A DNA stretch of 64,000 nt from Idiomarina aminovorans (GTDB taxonomy: Bacteria > Pseudomonadota > Gammaproteobacteria > Enterobacterales > Alteromonadaceae). The translations under genes were made by a program, and so were the position numbers. Location: positions 62,001-126,000 of the forward strand of contig NZ_JAKNDA010000003.1 in the NCBI RefSeq assembly GCF_023155095.1. Direction: 5' to 3'. The first letter of the stretch is position 1. The number at the start of each line of letters is the position of its first letter. Below, piece by piece: positions 28,222 to 37,117 of the stretch. The notes under the pieces were generated by a model. That model did no database searches. It saw only the letters and a program-made list of their open reading frames with translations, and had not been told where the DNA came from.

Positions 28222-29265
28222 TTGACTCAAACATTTAGCTCTCAGGTTCTCAGTTGGTTTCAGCAGTACGGGCGCAAACATCTGCCGTGGCAAAAAAATG
28301 TCACTCCCTACCGGGTATGGGTATCAGAAATTATGCTGCAACAAACCCAGGTCACTACCGTCATTCCGTACTTCGAACGTTTTATGACAACCTTTCCTAC
28401 CGTTCAGGACCTAGCCGCGGCACCACAAGACCGGGTACTGAATTTATGGACGGGGTTAGGTTACTATGCCCGGGCCCGTAACCTTCATAAAACGGCAAAA
28501 CTTGTTTGCGAACAATGTAACGGTGAATTTCCTGAAAAAGTTCATGAACTTGAGCAATTACCGGGGATTGGTCGCTCAACCGCTGGTGCTATACGCTCGC
28601 TTGGACATGGAGAGTACGCTCCAATTCTGGATGGAAATGTTAAGCGTGTTTTAGCGCGTCACTTTGCTGTTGCTGGCTGGCCCGGTAAAACCAAGGTATT
28701 AAAAGAGCTCTGGCAACTGAGCGAACAGCTCACTCCCGAAAAAGATTCCGCCGCCTATAATCAGGCGATGATGGATATAGGTGCAATGATATGCACACGC
28801 AGTAAGCCATTGTGCGAACAATGCCCGGTTAACAGCACCTGTACCGCTAGAGAAACAGATACAATCGCACATTACCCGGGGAAAAAACCGCAAAAGGTTA
28901 AGCCGGTCAAAGCAACTCATATGCTACTTTTCCGTTACAACGAACATTTTTTACTGGAAAAAAGGCCACAAACCGGTATTTGGGGCGGGCTTTGGGGGTT
29001 TCCTCAAAGTGAAGAAGAAAATCAAATAGCTTCTTTCATAAGACATTATGGCTTGAGCGAACAGACTCGCCAGCAACTTCCCGGCTTTCGCCACACATTC
29101 AGTCATTTTCATCTGGACTGTTATCCACTGCTAATTGACGTTACTCCCGCTGACCATTCACTCAACGAGAATCATCACTTATGGGTCAAAGCTGACACTA
29201 ATAAGGACTTGGGCTTTGCTGCACCAACCGTTAAACTGATGAAACAATTAATAACCAATAAGTGA
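28222..29265 (+). CDS. mutY: Adenine DNA glycosylase MutY (TTG start)
   Basis: MutY removes adenine mispaired with 8-oxoguanine. The 347-residue protein has the catalytic glutamate in [11 protein letters not shown], a helix-hairpin-helix ([15 protein letters not shown]) and the next catalytic aspartate in [10 protein letters not shown]. The [4Fe-4S] motif is C-x6-C-x2-C-x5-C ([17 protein letters not shown]), followed by a C-terminal NUDIX-like 8-oxoG recognition domain ([15 protein letters not shown]). No ATG precedes the conserved core, so the TTG at 28222 with AGAG upstream is the likely start. Conserved operon with yggX. Confidence 0.93.
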   Translation: MTQTFSSQVLSWFQQYGRKHLPWQKNVTPYRVWVSEIMLQQTQVTTVIPYFERFMTTFPTVQDLAAAPQDRVLNLWTGLGYYARARNLHKTAKLVCEQCNGEFPEKVHELEQLPGIGRSTAGAIRSLGHGEYAPILDGNVKRVLARHFAVAGWPGKTKVLKELWQLSEQLTPEKDSAAYNQAMMDIGAMICTRSKPLCEQCPVNSTCTARETDTIAHYPGKKPQKVKPVKATHMLLFRYNEHFLLEKRPQTGIWGGLWGFPQSEEENQIASFIRHYGLSEQTRQQLPGFRHTFSHFHLDCYPLLIDVTPADHSLNENHHLWVKADTNKDLGFAAPTVKLMKQLITNK

Positions 29266-29272
29266 GCACGCC

Positions 29273-29545
29273 ATGAGCCGTACCGTATTTTGCGAGCATC
29301 TACAGAAAGACGCCGAAGGCCTGGACTTTCAGCTTTATCCGGGAGAATTAGGCGAACGCATTTTTAATCATATTTCTAAACAAGCCTGGGCTCAATGGCA
29401 GCAAAAGCAAACCATGCTGATAAACGAAAAGCGTTTAAATATGATGGACCCGACTGATCGGGCTTTTCTTGAACAGCAAATGACAGCTTTTTTATTTGAC
29501 GGCAAAGAACCTCAAATTGAGGGCTACACGCCCCCGGAAAGTTAA
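29273..29545 (+). CDS. yggX: Probable Fe(2+)-trafficking protein YggX
   Basis: A 90-residue protein of the YggX family, linked to protection of iron-sulfur clusters from oxidation. It has the conserved N-terminal cysteine ([17 protein letters not shown]), [19 protein letters not shown], and [19 protein letters not shown]. It follows mutY by 7 bases, a common gammaproteobacterial arrangement. Confidence 0.95.
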   Translation: MSRTVFCEHLQKDAEGLDFQLYPGELGERIFNHISKQAWAQWQQKQTMLINEKRLNMMDPTDRAFLEQQMTAFLFDGKEPQIEGYTPPES

Positions 29546-29700
29546 CTTATCAATCTATCAATTTTTAAAAGTAGCGCTTATTTCTGGTAAATTTAAATTA
29601 CGACCTAACATATTGACAATAGGTATGCCTTATGAGTCTCGCTGGAGCTTAGACAGCCAATCTGTTAGACTATTAATGAATTCAAAAAAAGGGAGTCTCT

Positions 29701-30816
29701 ATGAAAGCGCCATCCTGGCGGAGAGCCGTACTGAAGGTGGGAAGTGCGCTCATTGCGCCAGATGAAACTGGGGTTAGCACTAAATATCTGTTACCCATAG
29801 CTCGTTTTATCAACGAATGCAGAGAACGCGGACAAGAAGTTGTCATAGTCTCATCAGGCAGTGTCGCCGCCGGCCGTAAACACTTTCACTTTGAACATAA
29901 AAAAGTACCTGTTGCTGTACGCAAAGCAATGTCAGCTGTTGGTCAGAATGAAATGATGGGCTACTGGTCGCGCTTTTTCGATTCCCCCTGCGCCCAGTTG
30001 TTAATGACACACAGCGATTTACGCGACAGAGCACGTTACGTCAGCATTAAAAACACGTTAAACAGATTGTTAGAACACAACATTTTACCGGTAGTAAACG
30101 AAAACGATGCGCTAGCCACTGACGAAATGAAGGTCGGTGATAACGATAACTTATCGGCCATGGTTGCTACACTTGTTGATGCCGACGCGCTGTTTATTTG
30201 TTCTGACATTGATGGTCTATATGACTCCGATCCAAACCTGAACCCGGACGCGAAAAAAATTCCGGTAGTTGAACAAATTGACGAAAGCATTTACTCACTG
30301 GCCGGCGGTTCGGTCAGTTCGGTCGGCACCGGCGGCATGCGAACCAAAGTGGAAGCCGCTGAGAAAGCAACGTCACACGGTATCGACACATACATTGTCA
30401 ACGGTCGCAAAGGTGAAACCTTTGAGTCGTTATTGCAGGGAGACATCCCGGGCACATTATTCCGTCGCCAGTCTGACCCAATCAGTAATAAAAAGCATTG
30501 GTTAAGACATACTCTGGTCGCCCAGGGCGAAATATTAGTTGATGAAGGTGCTGAAAAAGCATTAATTGAAAATGGTGCCTCACTCTTAAGTTCAGGCATT
30601 GTTGATGTACAAGGCGATTTTGATCGCGGTGACGCCGTCTTGGTTCGCAGCGCCAACGATACTGATGCTATTGCTAAAGGTATCTGTCAGTACAGCGCGC
30701 ACGAACTGATGCACATTAAAGGGCAACAAACCGAAGATATAGCAGAACAATTTGGCTATAGCCCAATTACAGAAGTCATTCACCGTGACGATTTAATGAT
30801 TTTGGAGGACGCATGA
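29701..30816 (+). CDS. proB: Glutamate 5-kinase
   Basis: ProB phosphorylates glutamate in the first step of proline synthesis. The 371-residue protein has an amino-acid kinase fold (VLKVGSALIAP, VIVSSGSVAAG, VVNENDALATDEMKVGDNDNLSA) and a C-terminal PUA domain from about residue 280 (GEILVDEGAEKALIENGASLLSSGIVDVQGDF). GGGAG lies six bases before the ATG. It overlaps proA by 4 bases (ATGA). A 155-base gap from yggX leaves room for its own promoter, but I could not identify one convincingly. Confidence 0.95.
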   Translation: MKAPSWRRAVLKVGSALIAPDETGVSTKYLLPIARFINECRERGQEVVIVSSGSVAAGRKHFHFEHKKVPVAVRKAMSAVGQNEMMGYWSRFFDSPCAQLLMTHSDLRDRARYVSIKNTLNRLLEHNILPVVNENDALATDEMKVGDNDNLSAMVATLVDADALFICSDIDGLYDSDPNLNPDAKKIPVVEQIDESIYSLAGGSVSSVGTGGMRTKVEAAEKATSHGIDTYIVNGRKGETFESLLQGDIPGTLFRRQSDPISNKKHWLRHTLVAQGEILVDEGAEKALIENGASLLSSGIVDVQGDFDRGDAVLVRSANDTDAIAKGICQYSAHELMHIKGQQTEDIAEQFGYSPITEVIHRDDLMILEDA

Positions 30817-32066
30817 GCCAGCAATTAGCACAAGAAATTTCACAACGCGCTGCAAAAGCCGCACGCGCTGTTGCAACCTTATCTGAAGCAGACAAAAATA
30901 GCGTATTGCAGAAAATGGCAGACGCCATTCGGGCACGCCAGGACAAAATTATTGAAGTCAACAAGAAAGACTTGGTAGCTGGTAAAGAAAAAGGCCTGAG
31001 CGATTCGATGATGGATCGTCTTGAGTTAACACCAGAACGTGTTGAAGGAATGGCTTCAGCCATTGAGGAAATTATTGCATTAAAAGATCCGGTCGGCGAC
31101 AGCTACCTGTTTGATGAACGTCCTAACGGAATGAAGATTGAAAAAATGCGCATTCCGCTGGGTGTTATTTGCATGATTTACGAAGCTCGCCCTAATGTTA
31201 CTGCCGATGCAGGAGCACTATGCTTCAAGTCGGGTAATGCTGTAATTTTACGTTGTGGCCGCGAAGCCATTGAAAGCAGCAAAGCCATTGCTGAAGCACT
31301 TCACGAAGCATTAGCAGCCAGCAACTTACCGAAAGACGTTATTACCGTGGTACCAACACCGGACCGCGAACTGATGACCGAGCTTCTGCAACAAAAAGAC
31401 TATATTGACCTGGTTATTCCTCGCGGCGGTGAAGGTCTCATTCACTTTGTCAGCGATACCAGTAAAATACCGGTCATTCAGCACTATAAAGGTGTTTGTC
31501 ACCTCTACGTAGACAAAGACGCCGACCTTGATAAAGCCCTGGCTATTTTGCTTAACGGTAAAACCCAGCGTACCGGCGTTTGTAATGCACTGGAGTGCTT
31601 ATTAGTACATCAGGACGTAGCAGATAAGTTCTTACCAATGGCAGCTACAGCATTGGCTGAGAAGGATGTCACCATTCATTCCGACAAACGCTCATTGAGT
31701 TACTTTGACGGCGCTGATGAAATAGCCGATGACGCTTTTGGTGAGGAATACCTTGCGCTTGAACTTGCCGTTCGTACGATAGATAACTACGAAGGTGCTA
31801 TTGAGCATATTCAAGAGTTTGGTAGTGGCCATACAGAAGTTATCATTACTGAAAACGACAAAACCGCCAAACGTTTCATTCGTGAGGTAGATTCAGCCGT
31901 GACTATGGCGAACGTATCCTCTCGCTTCTCAGATGGTGGTCAGTTAGGCTTAGGTGCTGAAATTGGTATCTCTACCAGTAAACTGCACGCCTACGGCCCA
32001 ATGGGGCTTGAAGCATTAACCACTGAAAAATTCGTGGTAACCGGCACCGGTCAAATCCGCGACTAA
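30813..32066 (+). CDS. proA: Glutamate-5-semialdehyde dehydrogenase
   Basis: ProA reduces glutamyl-5-phosphate to the semialdehyde that cyclises to P5C. The 417-residue protein shows the ALDH-like core: IPLGVICMIYEARPNVTADAGALCFKSGNAVILR, the catalytic cysteine in TGVCNALECLLVH, and FGSGHTEVIITEN. Translationally coupled to proB. A strong terminator follows. Confidence 0.96.
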   Translation: MSQQLAQEISQRAAKAARAVATLSEADKNSVLQKMADAIRARQDKIIEVNKKDLVAGKEKGLSDSMMDRLELTPERVEGMASAIEEIIALKDPVGDSYLFDERPNGMKIEKMRIPLGVICMIYEARPNVTADAGALCFKSGNAVILRCGREAIESSKAIAEALHEALAASNLPKDVITVVPTPDRELMTELLQQKDYIDLVIPRGGEGLIHFVSDTSKIPVIQHYKGVCHLYVDKDADLDKALAILLNGKTQRTGVCNALECLLVHQDVADKFLPMAATALAEKDVTIHSDKRSLSYFDGADEIADDAFGEEYLALELAVRTIDNYEGAIEHIQEFGSGHTEVIITENDKTAKRFIREVDSAVTMANVSSRFSDGGQLGLGAEIGISTSKLHAYGPMGLEALTTEKFVVTGTGQIRD

Positions 32067-32081
32067 CTCAGCGCTTAACAT

Positions 32082-32116
32082 AAAAAGCCCCGGCTAATTC
32101 AGCCGGGGCTTTTTTT
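32082..32116. terminator. Bidirectional intrinsic terminator between proA and waaA-kdkA
   Basis: A perfect 10-base-pair GC-rich stem (32086-32095 with 32101-32110, AGCCCCGGCT pairing with AGCCGGGGCT) has a 5-base loop. An A-run flanks it on the left and seven Ts on the right. It serves proBA on the plus strand and, through the A-run, the convergent waaA-kdkA gene on the minus strand. Confidence 0.93.
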
Positions 32117-32126
32117 ATACCTGAAA

Positions 32127-34112
32127 TTACCGCCGATACCCCGTCAGTAACTCTGGCCAGTCCCGCGATTCCTTCCAGTAAAAGGTCTCATTTTTTTCTT
32201 TTTCTTTGCGTAAAGAGCGCAACAAACGCTGTATATTGGCTTCTTTCCAGTCGCCGTTTTCACGAAAGTCGCATTTATCAAAGTCAACAATCCAGGCTTT
32301 GTCATTATCATCCAACATAAGATTGTGGCAGTTTAAATCTGAGTGATAAACGCCGGTATCGTGCAACTGTTTGATCACGTTTCCAAGCTTTTGCCAAAGC
32401 TCTGCTGATAACTGCCTTTCTTTCAATAAACGATAAACATCAACTGCGCCGGGAATCACTTCCACCAAAATATCGGCTTTGTAACTAAAAACACCTGTTT
32501 TTTCCATTCGTGCTGCTACTGGTCTTGGAACCGGTAATTTAAGTTCCCTTAACTTCAGTAGCAAATCGAATTCATGAATCGCCCGGCTCTTGTCTGCCGG
32601 CTCTCGTAAAAAACGATCTTTATTAATTTTTCCGACCAGCCCACCACGGTAATAGTGACGCAACAACAGACCTAAATCGCCTTGCTGAATAAACCAGACC
32701 GTTGCGCGCCCCGTTGAATTGCCTGCAATCGCTTTTTGTTGTTGCCAGTACTGGGCTTTAAAGTATTTATCTTCAATGGTTTCAATTATGTCGCTATCGT
32801 AACGAAAAAGCCCTCGGGGACTCTGCTCTGTTTTTATCATACCGCTTCCTGTCAGAGTACATTCCAGTGCCCGTTTTAATATCCTTAACGTAGCACCCTG
32901 GTGCGTTTGTAAAACGCTTTTAGCCGCTTCATGTTGCGCTTTCACGACAGCATCCTGCTGCATTAGAGTCACAGCGTTCTTAATGTCATCGGCATTGTCT
33001 ACCCAGCGTAGAGCACCAGCTTTTGACAATTCACCGTAAACTTGCGGGAAATTAAAAACATGCCGCCCGGACATAATATTGGAGCCTGCAGCAATAACTT
33101 CAAGGGGGTTGTGTCCTCCCCGCTCAATAAGACTGCCTCCGACAAAGCTGACCGAAGCGAGTTGTCCCCACAGCATCATTTCCCCCATACTGTCAGCCAG
33201 AAAGACATCGCAGTCTGCCGGTATCGTTTTATTATCGCTGCGTCGGGCCCAGTTTAACCCCGACTGCTGAATCAGCTGAGCAACCTTTTCAAATTGCTCC
33301 GGGTGCCGCGGTGCAATAATAAGACAAGCATCGGGTTGCTCTTGCTGAACCAATTTGTGGGCTTGCAGTAAAATTTCATGCTCGCCGGGGTGGCTACTGC
33401 TAGCCAACCAGACCTTTCTTGCCTGGCAACTTTGCTTCCAGGGCAGAGCTCTATCAATATCGTTATTGGAAAGTTCAATGTCGTATTTGAGGTTACCATC
33501 GACAAAGAGACGACTGTGCGGAACACCCAAAACTTTCATTCGGCGAAAGGTTTCTTTATTCTGAACAGAAATTAAAATCAGTTGTTTCCATATAGGCTTC
33601 ATAAGCCAATGGAAGCGTCGATAACCCTTAGCCGAGCGTGCCGACAGCCGCGCATTCAATAAGCTAACCGGTATATTGGCTGTGGAAAGCTGATTCAGCA
33701 TTTGCGGCCAAAGCTCTGTTTCCATTATCCATACAGCTTCAGGCTTTAATTTTCGCAGGAAACGCTGCGCCGCACCCGGTGTATCAAGCGGCCAATAGCG
33801 ACTATCAACTGAACCACCAAAATGCTGCTGTATCAATGCTCTCGCGGTAGGGGTCATACAGGTAATAAGCACTTTTTGCCCGGGCTTTTTGTGCAATAAC
33901 TGCTCAATTAGCCGTTTAGCCGCTAAAGTTTCACCAACCGACACGCTATGGATAACCAGGCAGCCCTGTAAGTTTTTATCAAAGGAATCTAATGCCAGCC
34001 TTTCTGACCAGTTTTGGCGATAGCGTTTATCCTTTCGACCACGCAGCCACAACCAGACAAAAACGGCTGGAGTCACCAGCCGCAATAGTATGCCATAGAG
34101 CCACAGTTTCAT
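32127..34112 (-). CDS. Fused Kdo transferase (WaaA) and Kdo kinase (KdkA)
   Basis: One 661-residue reading frame joins two lipid A-core enzymes. Residues 1-424 are WaaA/KdtA: an N-terminal membrane anchor (MKLWLYGILLRLVTPAVFVWLW), HSVSVGETLAAKRL with the catalytic Glu, METELWPQMLNQL and a second GT-B half (FVGGSLIERGGHNPLEVIAAG). Residues 425-661 are KdkA, which phosphorylates Kdo: GLLLRHYYRGGLVGKI, then the kinase loop YHSDLNCHNLML and VDFDKCDF. The start at 34112 fits homologues; the frame runs on to 34169. At the junction an ATG at 32840 is preceded by AGGAAG, so KdkA alone may also be made. It follows a glycosyltransferase gene by 5 bases. Confidence 0.9.
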   Translation of the reverse strand: MKLWLYGILLRLVTPAVFVWLWLRGRKDKRYRQNWSERLALDSFDKNLQGCLVIHSVSVGETLAAKRLIEQLLHKKPGQKVLITCMTPTARALIQQHFGGSVDSRYWPLDTPGAAQRFLRKLKPEAVWIMETELWPQMLNQLSTANIPVSLLNARLSARSAKGYRRFHWLMKPIWKQLILISVQNKETFRRMKVLGVPHSRLFVDGNLKYDIELSNNDIDRALPWKQSCQARKVWLASSSHPGEHEILLQAHKLVQQEQPDACLIIAPRHPEQFEKVAQLIQQSGLNWARRSDNKTIPADCDVFLADSMGEMMLWGQLASVSFVGGSLIERGGHNPLEVIAAGSNIMSGRHVFNFPQVYGELSKAGALRWVDNADDIKNAVTLMQQDAVVKAQHEAAKSVLQTHQGATLRILKRALECTLTGSGMIKTEQSPRGLFRYDSDIIETIEDKYFKAQYWQQQKAIAGNSTGRATVWFIQQGDLGLLLRHYYRGGLVGKINKDRFLREPADKSRAIHEFDLLLKLRELKLPVPRPVAARMEKTGVFSYKADILVEVIPGAVDVYRLLKERQLSAELWQKLGNVIKQLHDTGVYHSDLNCHNLMLDDNDKAWIVDFDKCDFRENGDWKEANIQRLLRSLRKEKEKNETFYWKESRDWPELLTGYRR

Positions 34113-34117
34113 CTTTG

Positions 34118-34894
34118 TTAACGCCAGTATTCGGCGATCCACTGAGTTGGCAGAACCCTGCGATACCATTTACCACTGCGGCCTTCCAACGCATCATCCG
34201 GGTGTGGTTTGCCGTGAAAAATAATCACCTTTGCTTCTTCAGGTATACGGGGCTCCTGGAAAAAGCTTAACGGAAAAGGTCTCAAGCAATGACGCTTAAA
34301 GCTACGACACCACTTTTCCGGCCAGTATTCCAGCTTGTTCTGACGGTCGACGAAGTGAGTAATGTACTCTTGTTCATTCCGTACTTCAGCTGTAGCCGCT
34401 TCCGGGTCCTTCTTCAAATGCTCTAAAGCGTCCTCATGCGCACCAATATTAAAACGGAACACTGAGGTATTACCGGTAGCGTCTGATTTGTCCCACTCTT
34501 TAATCACCATGAAGTCACCTTCCGGCTCAAAGAACTCGTCCAGGCTACCAACAATAATAATATCTAAATCCAGGAACAGCGTCGGCCCCTCCAGATCATA
34601 CAAGGGCTTTGCAAAACAGGTTAGCTTTAACCAGCCGTGACCTTTGCTCCACGGCACTTGCTCATCAAAATCTTTAAAACCAATTTTGGGAATGGCTTTT
34701 ACTTCGATGTCGTCATTAATGCCGTCAAAGTCATCGGTAAAACACACAAAGCGGAAGGGTCGACTGAGATGCCGACTGACCATAGAATGCAAAGTATTGA
34801 CGTAATCTGCGCCGTACTTTTTACCCCATTTAATGCAAATTACATTGACTGTTTTTTGCTCTGAAGAACCGCCGTTATCTGCAACCTGACTCAT
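34118..34894 (-). CDS. Glycosyltransferase, GT-A/GT8-like, upstream of waaA
   Basis: A 258-residue protein with VNVICIKWGKKYGADYVNTLHSMV at the start, then RPFRFVCFTDDFDGI, WLKLTCFAKPLYDL and the metal-binding DxD in TLFLDLDIIIVGSLDEFF. The end has VIIFHGKPHPDDAL. This resembles GT8-type nucleotide-sugar transferases, probably acting on lipopolysaccharide core given its 5-base spacing to the Kdo transferase gene. The donor sugar is unknown. AGGAGT precedes the ATG. Divergent from the photolyase gene. Confidence 0.75.
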   Translation of the reverse strand: MSQVADNGGSSEQKTVNVICIKWGKKYGADYVNTLHSMVSRHLSRPFRFVCFTDDFDGINDDIEVKAIPKIGFKDFDEQVPWSKGHGWLKLTCFAKPLYDLEGPTLFLDLDIIIVGSLDEFFEPEGDFMVIKEWDKSDATGNTSVFRFNIGAHEDALEHLKKDPEAATAEVRNEQEYITHFVDRQNKLEYWPEKWCRSFKRHCLRPFPLSFFQEPRIPEEAKVIIFHGKPHPDDALEGRSGKWYRRVLPTQWIAEYWR

Positions 34895-34955
34895 AATTAC
34901 TCCTGGATCTTAAACTACCGCGCATCATGCCATATTTTAACTCATTTAGGTATGC

Positions 34956-34983
34956 CGATCTGAATTGTCCAAATGAGCGTATC
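34956..34983 (+). promoter_or_regulatory. Candidate ECF (ECF11/RpoE-ChrR-type) promoter for photolyase-lipocalin
   Basis: CGATCT (34956-34961) is followed after exactly 16 bases by CGTATC (34978-34983), resembling the TGATCC / CGTA elements I recall for RpoE-ChrR sigma factors that answer singlet oxygen. A transcript would start about 30 bases before the photolyase ATG. The -35 matches only four of six bases. Gene content (photolyase, lipocalin) is what such regulons control, which raises the plausibility. Not proven. Confidence 0.35.
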
Positions 34984-35019
34984 TTGCTTGTATGTCTTTA
35001 ACTTTTAGTGACCATGACC

Positions 35020-36570
35020 ATGCATACCGTGCGTTTAATACTGGGCGATCAACTCAATCCCAAACACTCCTGGTTCAGGCAGAAGGACCCCGGCGTGCTT
35101 TATGTTATGATGGAGCTCAAACAAGAAACCGACTATGTCGTTCATCACCGACAGAAGGTTTTAGCCTTTTTTGCCGCAATGCGAGCCTTTGCTAAAGCAT
35201 TAGATTCTGCCGGACACCGCATTCATTACATTAAACTTGATGACAGTAATAATCAGCAGAGCCTGACACAGAATCTTCAGCGTATCATTGAGCAACACGA
35301 TGGTCCGCTTCTGGAGTGTCAGCAACCCGACGAATATCGGCTGGATCACCAAATTAAGAGTTGGGCCGGGGCCAATAACATTACTGTAAAATGGTTTGAT
35401 ACCGAGCACTTTCTTACCGGCCGTAACTCATTAAATGAATATTTCCCCGACCATAAAAACTACCTGATGGAGACATTCTACCGGCAGGTACGTAAGCAAT
35501 ACGATATTCTGATGAATTCGGGAAAACCCGAAGGTGGTAAATGGAATTACGATAAAGAGAACCAGAAGAAAATTCCTGTTACCCAGCAAGTAGAGCCGCC
35601 ACTGGTGTTTTCCAATGATCTATCAGACATCGACGCTTTATTGAAAAAATGCGATGTCAAAACAATGGGAAAAGCAGACCCAACGCGACTGCTATGGCCA
35701 GTAAACCGTCAACAGTCAAAGCAGTTGCTTGAGCATTTTTGTCAGTTCGGTTTGCCTGATTTTGGTCGTTATCAGGACACCATGGCTACAGCGGATGCGT
35801 TTAATGAAACACACTGGAGCTTATATCATTCCAGGCTCTCCTTTTCGCTAAACACTAAAATGCTGCACCCGCTGGAAGTGGTCAGAGCGGCGATTAATAC
35901 CTGGTCTGACAATCAGGACGACATTTCACTCGCTCAGATAGAAGGATTTTGCCGGCAAATTATCGGCTGGCGCGAGTTTGTGCGAGGCATTTACTGGGCC
36001 TATATGCCGGGCTATAAAAACCTTAATGAACTTGACCACAACCGTGCTTTACCGGAATTCTACTGGACCGCAGAGACCAAGATGAACTGCCTGCATCATT
36101 CTATTAAGCAGTCTTTAGACTATGCTTACGCGCATCACATACAGCGGCTAATGGTGACAGGAAATTTTGCATTACTGGCAGGGGTTTCACCGGATGCGTT
36201 GGACGACTGGTATCTCGGTATCTATATTGATGCGATTGAATGGGTGGAAATGCCCAACACCCGAGGCATGAGTCAGTACGCTGACGGCGGCCTAATTGCC
36301 ACAAAGCCATACATTGCCAGTGCTAACTATATGCAGAAAATGGGGCATTATTGTAAAAGCTGTTATTATGACCCCAAGAAAAAGACCGGAGATAAAGCCT
36401 GCCCTTTCAATAGCTTATACTGGCACTTTATCGAACGTCATAAACAGAACTTTAAAAATAATCATCGAATGAGCATGATGTATCAGGTCTGGAACAAAAA
36501 GACCAAAGAACAGCAGCAAGCGCTCATAGAGCAAGCAGAAACTTACTTGAATGGTATTAATGAATTATAG
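35020..36570 (+). CDS. phrB: Iron-sulfur bacterial cryptochrome/photolyase (PhrB-like (6-4) type)
   Basis: About 516 residues, of the FeS-BCP group typified by Agrobacterium PhrB, which repairs (6-4) photoproducts using FAD and blue light. The N-terminus ([15 protein letters not shown]), [39 protein letters not shown] and DAYEWVE-like [22 protein letters not shown] are diagnostic. The four cluster cysteines are visible in KMNCLHH, HYCKSC and DKACPFN. I choose the ATG at 35020 because the conserved LILGDQL then lies as close to the start as in PhrB; a GTG at 35008 and ATG at 35014 are alternatives. A lipocalin gene follows 10 bases later. Confidence 0.9.
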   Translation: MHTVRLILGDQLNPKHSWFRQKDPGVLYVMMELKQETDYVVHHRQKVLAFFAAMRAFAKALDSAGHRIHYIKLDDSNNQQSLTQNLQRIIEQHDGPLLECQQPDEYRLDHQIKSWAGANNITVKWFDTEHFLTGRNSLNEYFPDHKNYLMETFYRQVRKQYDILMNSGKPEGGKWNYDKENQKKIPVTQQVEPPLVFSNDLSDIDALLKKCDVKTMGKADPTRLLWPVNRQQSKQLLEHFCQFGLPDFGRYQDTMATADAFNETHWSLYHSRLSFSLNTKMLHPLEVVRAAINTWSDNQDDISLAQIEGFCRQIIGWREFVRGIYWAYMPGYKNLNELDHNRALPEFYWTAETKMNCLHHSIKQSLDYAYAHHIQRLMVTGNFALLAGVSPDALDDWYLGIYIDAIEWVEMPNTRGMSQYADGGLIATKPYIASANYMQKMGHYCKSCYYDPKKKTGDKACPFNSLYWHFIERHKQNFKNNHRMSMMYQVWNKKTKEQQQALIEQAETYLNGINEL

Positions 36571-36580
36571 AGAGAAAAAA

Positions 36581-37117
36581 ATGAATAAATGGATCCTGTC
36601 ATTACTTTTTACGTTTCTCCTCAGTGCCTGTAATTCGCAACCAACACCGGTTGCCGGGGTTGTTGAAGACTTTGACGCCGAGCGTTACTTAGGCAAGTGG
36701 TACGAAATTGCGCGCATGCCACACAGTTTTGAAGAAGGCTTACAAAGTGTTACAGCGGAATACCGTTTAAACGGTGATGGTACATTAGAGGTCACAAACC
36801 GCGGTTATCATACTAAAGATGAAGAATGGCAGACCGCTATTGGTCTGGCTGAGCCGGTTGAGAATATGAAAGCCGCCTATCAGGTCACTTTCTTTTGGCC
36901 TTTTTATGGTGGGTATTATGTCAGTTGGTTAGATGATAATTATCAACTGGCAATAGTCACTAGTGATTCACACGAGTATTTTTGGTTATTATCCCGAACG
37001 CCGGACGTTGCACAGGAAGATATAGATTACGCTTTAGCAAAGGCTCATCAATGGGGCTATAACATCGACCAGATGATCAGGGTTGATCATCCGGCCGAAT
37101 TAAGAAGCGCTAATTAA
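36581..37117 (+). CDS. blc: Outer-membrane lipocalin (Blc-like lipoprotein)
   Basis: A 178-residue lipoprotein: MNKWILSLLFTFLLSACN (lipobox LSAC), then the lipocalin first motif FDAERYLGKWYEIARMPHSFEEGLQSVTAEYRL. WLDDNYQLAIVTSDSHEYFWLLSR and the C-terminal helix follow. Blc-type lipocalins bind lysolipids or damaged lipids. The start is the ATG at 36581 after GAGAGAAAAAA; upstream in-frame codons overlap the photolyase gene. Co-transcription with phrB is likely. Its last codons overlap the convergent deaD by 4 bases. Confidence 0.9.
   Translation: MNKWILSLLFTFLLSACNSQPTPVAGVVEDFDAERYLGKWYEIARMPHSFEEGLQSVTAEYRLNGDGTLEVTNRGYHTKDEEWQTAIGLAEPVENMKAAYQVTFFWPFYGGYYVSWLDDNYQLAIVTSDSHEYFWLLSRTPDVAQEDIDYALAKAHQWGYNIDQMIRVDHPAELRSAN

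Noticed and set aside
29600-29660. TTGACA upstream of proB as a -35 element
   Set aside because: No acceptable -10 at 16-18 bases; the only TATGA-like sequence is too close.
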